DNA of 64,000 nt, from contig JAQSWY010000030.1 of assembly GCA_029266425.1 (NCBI GenBank), forward strand, positions 48,617-112,616, in the 5' to 3' direction. Numbering within the stretch: the first letter of the stretch is position 1; every line of letters begins with the position of its first letter. Below the pieces are notes generated by a model that saw only the letters and a program-made list of their open reading frames with translations, made no database searches and was not told the DNA's origin. The stretch is from Xanthobacteraceae bacterium. Its GTDB lineage: Bacteria > Pseudomonadota > Alphaproteobacteria > Rhizobiales > Xanthobacteraceae. Shown piece after piece: positions 62,404-64,000 of the stretch. A program made the position numbers and the translations under genes.

Positions 62404-63168
62404 ATGCGGACCATCCTCGTCATCGGCATCGGCGCCGGCAATCCGGACCATATGACGGTCGAGGCGATCGCCGCGCTGAACCGCGCCGAGGTGCTCTTCT
62501 TCCTCGACAAAGGTGAGCAGGCCGCAGACCTGATCCGGCTGCGCGAGGAGATATGCACGCGCTTCATCAAAAAGCCGGGCTATCGCATCATTCGTGCCGA
62601 CAGCCCGAAGCGAGACGCCACGCGGGCCGATTACAAATCGGGCGTCGCGGACTGGCACGAGGCCCGCGCCCAGCTCTTCGCGCGGATGTTCACTGATGAG
62701 CTCGGCGAGGACGGCATTGGCGCCTTCCTGGTCTGGGGCGACCCCTCGCTCTACGACAGCACCCTGCGCATCCTCGATCAGGTTCGCGCTGGCGGCACGG
62801 TCGGTTTCGAGGTGGAGGTGATCCCTGGCATCAGCGCGCTCCACGCGCTCACTGCCGCGCATCGCATCCCGCTCAACGCCATCGGCGAGCCGGTGCTTGT
62901 GACCACAGGCCGGCGGCTTGCCGAGCGCTTTCCCGAGGGCCTCAGTACCATAGCCGTTCTGCTCGACGACGGTACCGGCCTCGCCAGCGTGCTGGGGGGC
63001 GAGCTGGATATCTATTGGGGCGCCTATCTCGGCACGCCCGATCAGATGCTGCGCGCCGGGCCGGTCCGCGAGATCGGCGCCGCCATACTGGAAGACCGCC
63101 GCGTCGCCCGCCTCCGCAAGGGCTGGATCATGGACACCTACCTGTTGCGCCGACGGCCCCCTATATAA
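62404..63168 (+). CDS. cobF: Precorrin-6A synthase (deacetylating)
   Basis: 254 residues. Methylates C-1 of precorrin-5 and releases acetate in aerobic cobalamin synthesis. ILVIGIGAGNPDHMTVEAIAALNRAEVLFFLDK is the SAM-binding N-terminus of CobF; VWGDPSLYDSTLRIL and EVIPGISALHALTAAHRIPL follow. It is separated from other cob genes (none in the window). It follows the CMD gene after seven bases. Confidence 0.93.
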   Translation: MRTILVIGIGAGNPDHMTVEAIAALNRAEVLFFLDKGEQAADLIRLREEICTRFIKKPGYRIIRADSPKRDATRADYKSGVADWHEARAQLFARMFTDELGEDGIGAFLVWGDPSLYDSTLRILDQVRAGGTVGFEVEVIPGISALHALTAAHRIPLNAIGEPVLVTTGRRLAERFPEGLSTIAVLLDDGTGLASVLGGELDIYWGAYLGTPDQMLRAGPVREIGAAILEDRRVARLRKGWIMDTYLLRRRPPI

Positions 63169-63574
63169 GGACGGTCCCGCACGTCCAATTGAACCCGCCG
63201 GCGGCCTCAAGGCCCCGCAAAGCGGCTTGAATGCTTGCTTGGGACGGGCGCTTGCGCTATTGCAGCCCTCATTCCGGCCACCATCTCACTGGTGACGGTC
63301 GATCGGGAGGGCCGGAAGTGCGGTAGACCGCGTTTCCGATGCTGGGAGGCCAGCCCCCCGTGACCGTCATCCGGTGCCGGACACACGCGACAGCGCAGCC
63401 TTCGTTCAGGCCAGCGCCGCCGCAAAGCTAAGACGCCCATCTCGATCGACACGGCCACAGCGCCGGATCCGGCTTTGCCGGATCGCGCCGGGAACGCCAG
63501 AACCCGGCGCCCGTGGAGTTCCGAGATTTCATCAACCCCGTGCCGGCGCAATCCACTGGCTGCCAGGAGCTTAG
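63169..63574. other. Leader region of rpsA
   Basis: The 406-base gap has no convincing gene. A possible promoter is CTTGCT (63234-63239), 17 bases, CTATTG (63257-63262), a four-of-six match in each element. A perfect hairpin GATCCGGC-TTT-GCCGGATC lies at 63466-63484. AGGAG stands seven bases before the rpsA ATG. A long leader would allow S1 autoregulation, but no known regulatory motif is recognised. Confidence 0.4.
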
Positions 63575-64000
63575 ATGTCCGTAACTCAAACCGCCACCAA
63601 TCCGAGCCGTGATGATTTCGCCGCGATGCTGGAAGCCAGCTTCGGCGATTCCGAGCTGATGGAAGGTTCCGTCGTAAAGGGCACCGTCGTTGCCATCGAG
63701 AAGGACCTCGCCATCATCGACATCGGTCTGAAGACCGAAGGGCGCGTGGCGCTGCGTGAATTTTCCGGCCCCGGCCGTGACTCGGCCCTGCAGGTCGGCG
63801 ACGAGGTCGAAGTCTATCTGGAGCGTGTCGAGAACGCGCTCGGCGAAGCCGTCCTGTCGCGCGACAAGGCCCGCCGCGAAGAGAGCTGGGTCCGCCTCGA
63901 GAAGGCGTTCAACGCCCAGGAGAAGGTCACCGGCGTGATCTTCAACCAGGTGAAGGGCGGCTTCACCGTCGATCTCGACGGCGCCGTGGCCTTCCTGCCG
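63575..64000 (+). CDS. rpsA: 30S ribosomal protein S1, N-terminal part (cut by window edge)
   Basis: The first 142 codons are inside the window. It binds mRNA on the 30S subunit. MSVTQTATNPSRDDFAAML is followed by the first S1 domain, EGSVVKGTVVAIEKDLAIIDIGLKTEGRVALREF, and the start of the second, EKVTGVIFNQVKGGFTVDLDGAVAFLP. ATG at 63575 is preceded by AGGAG. Confidence 0.97.
   Translation, partial: MSVTQTATNPSRDDFAAMLEASFGDSELMEGSVVKGTVVAIEKDLAIIDIGLKTEGRVALREFSGPGRDSALQVGDEVEVYLERVENALGEAVLSRDKARREESWVRLEKAFNAQEKVTGVIFNQVKGGFTVDLDGAVAFLP

Noticed and set aside
63374..63574. 66-codon frame directly before rpsA
   Set aside because: Arg/Pro-rich with no ribosome site; coincides with the leader hairpin and looks non-coding.

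Overview
This window is core chromosome of an alphaproteobacterium, most likely a Hyphomicrobiales (Rhizobiales) member of the Xanthobacteraceae type (Ancylobacter/Starkeya/Xanthobacter-like). The assignment rests on high GC, alphaproteobacterial gene order (parB-parA-rsmG-mnmG-mnmE-rho-hemJ-hemE, then the kinase-regulator/maf/aroE/coaE/dnaQ/secB block; hisB-DUF2628-hisHAFE-coaA; hsp20-DUF1150; tRNA-Ala/FYDLN/aroA/cmk/rpsA), an OlsB-like acyltransferase and an FdsGBACD formate dehydrogenase. The lineage call is inference; no rRNA is present.

Layout. 1-3030: end of leuS, lptE, holA. 3177-9204: minus-strand chromosome segregation and tRNA-modification block (parB, parA, rsmG, mnmG, mnmE) with one perfect and two 15/16 parS sites; a very long perfect-arm palindrome lies between the latter two. 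9272-15024: a thioredoxin-fold protein, a small membrane protein, rho, hemJ, hemE. 15025-15330: the hemE/regulatory-protein gap, where the Caulobacter-type origin lies; it holds AT-rich tracts, near-consensus DnaA boxes and a CtrA-like site. 15327-23249: ppsR, maf, aroE, coaE, dnaQ, then secB (opposite), a Tim44-like gene, mltA, smr and an HTH regulator. 23424-27680: an hslV-membrane protein-hslU operon and an MFS transporter. 27849-34168: histidine biosynthesis, coaA, alkB and a secreted protein. 34322-38903: grpE and hrcA, facing away from rph, rdgB and hemW. 38953-46561: an LpoA-like lipoprotein, rsmI, yraN, gshB, the hsp20 heat-shock operon, olsB and comM. 46765-52742: NAD-dependent formate dehydrogenase operon. 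53005-56250: a Kef-type antiporter and NDH-2. 56304-58926: a short accessory-looking stretch (secreted Cys-rich protein, GNAT, XRE-cupin regulator, a 49-residue membrane ORF, a decayed hydrolase). 59008-64000: tRNA-Ala(GGC), a FYDLN protein, aroA, cmk, a CMD-family protein, cobF and the start of rpsA.

How it fits together. Most of the window is housekeeping in tightly overlapping operons (ATGA or GTGA junctions are frequent). The less ordinary content is regulatory or structural: a probable RpoH promoter plus ROSE-type RNA thermometer before hsp20; a LysR-type palindrome before fdsG with no adjacent fdsR; a frameshift in the catalytic fdsA; a polytopic membrane gene translationally coupled inside hslVU; and several families of dispersed palindromes between operons. 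I did not find a clearly new multi-gene system; no defence island, prophage, IS element or CRISPR is visible.
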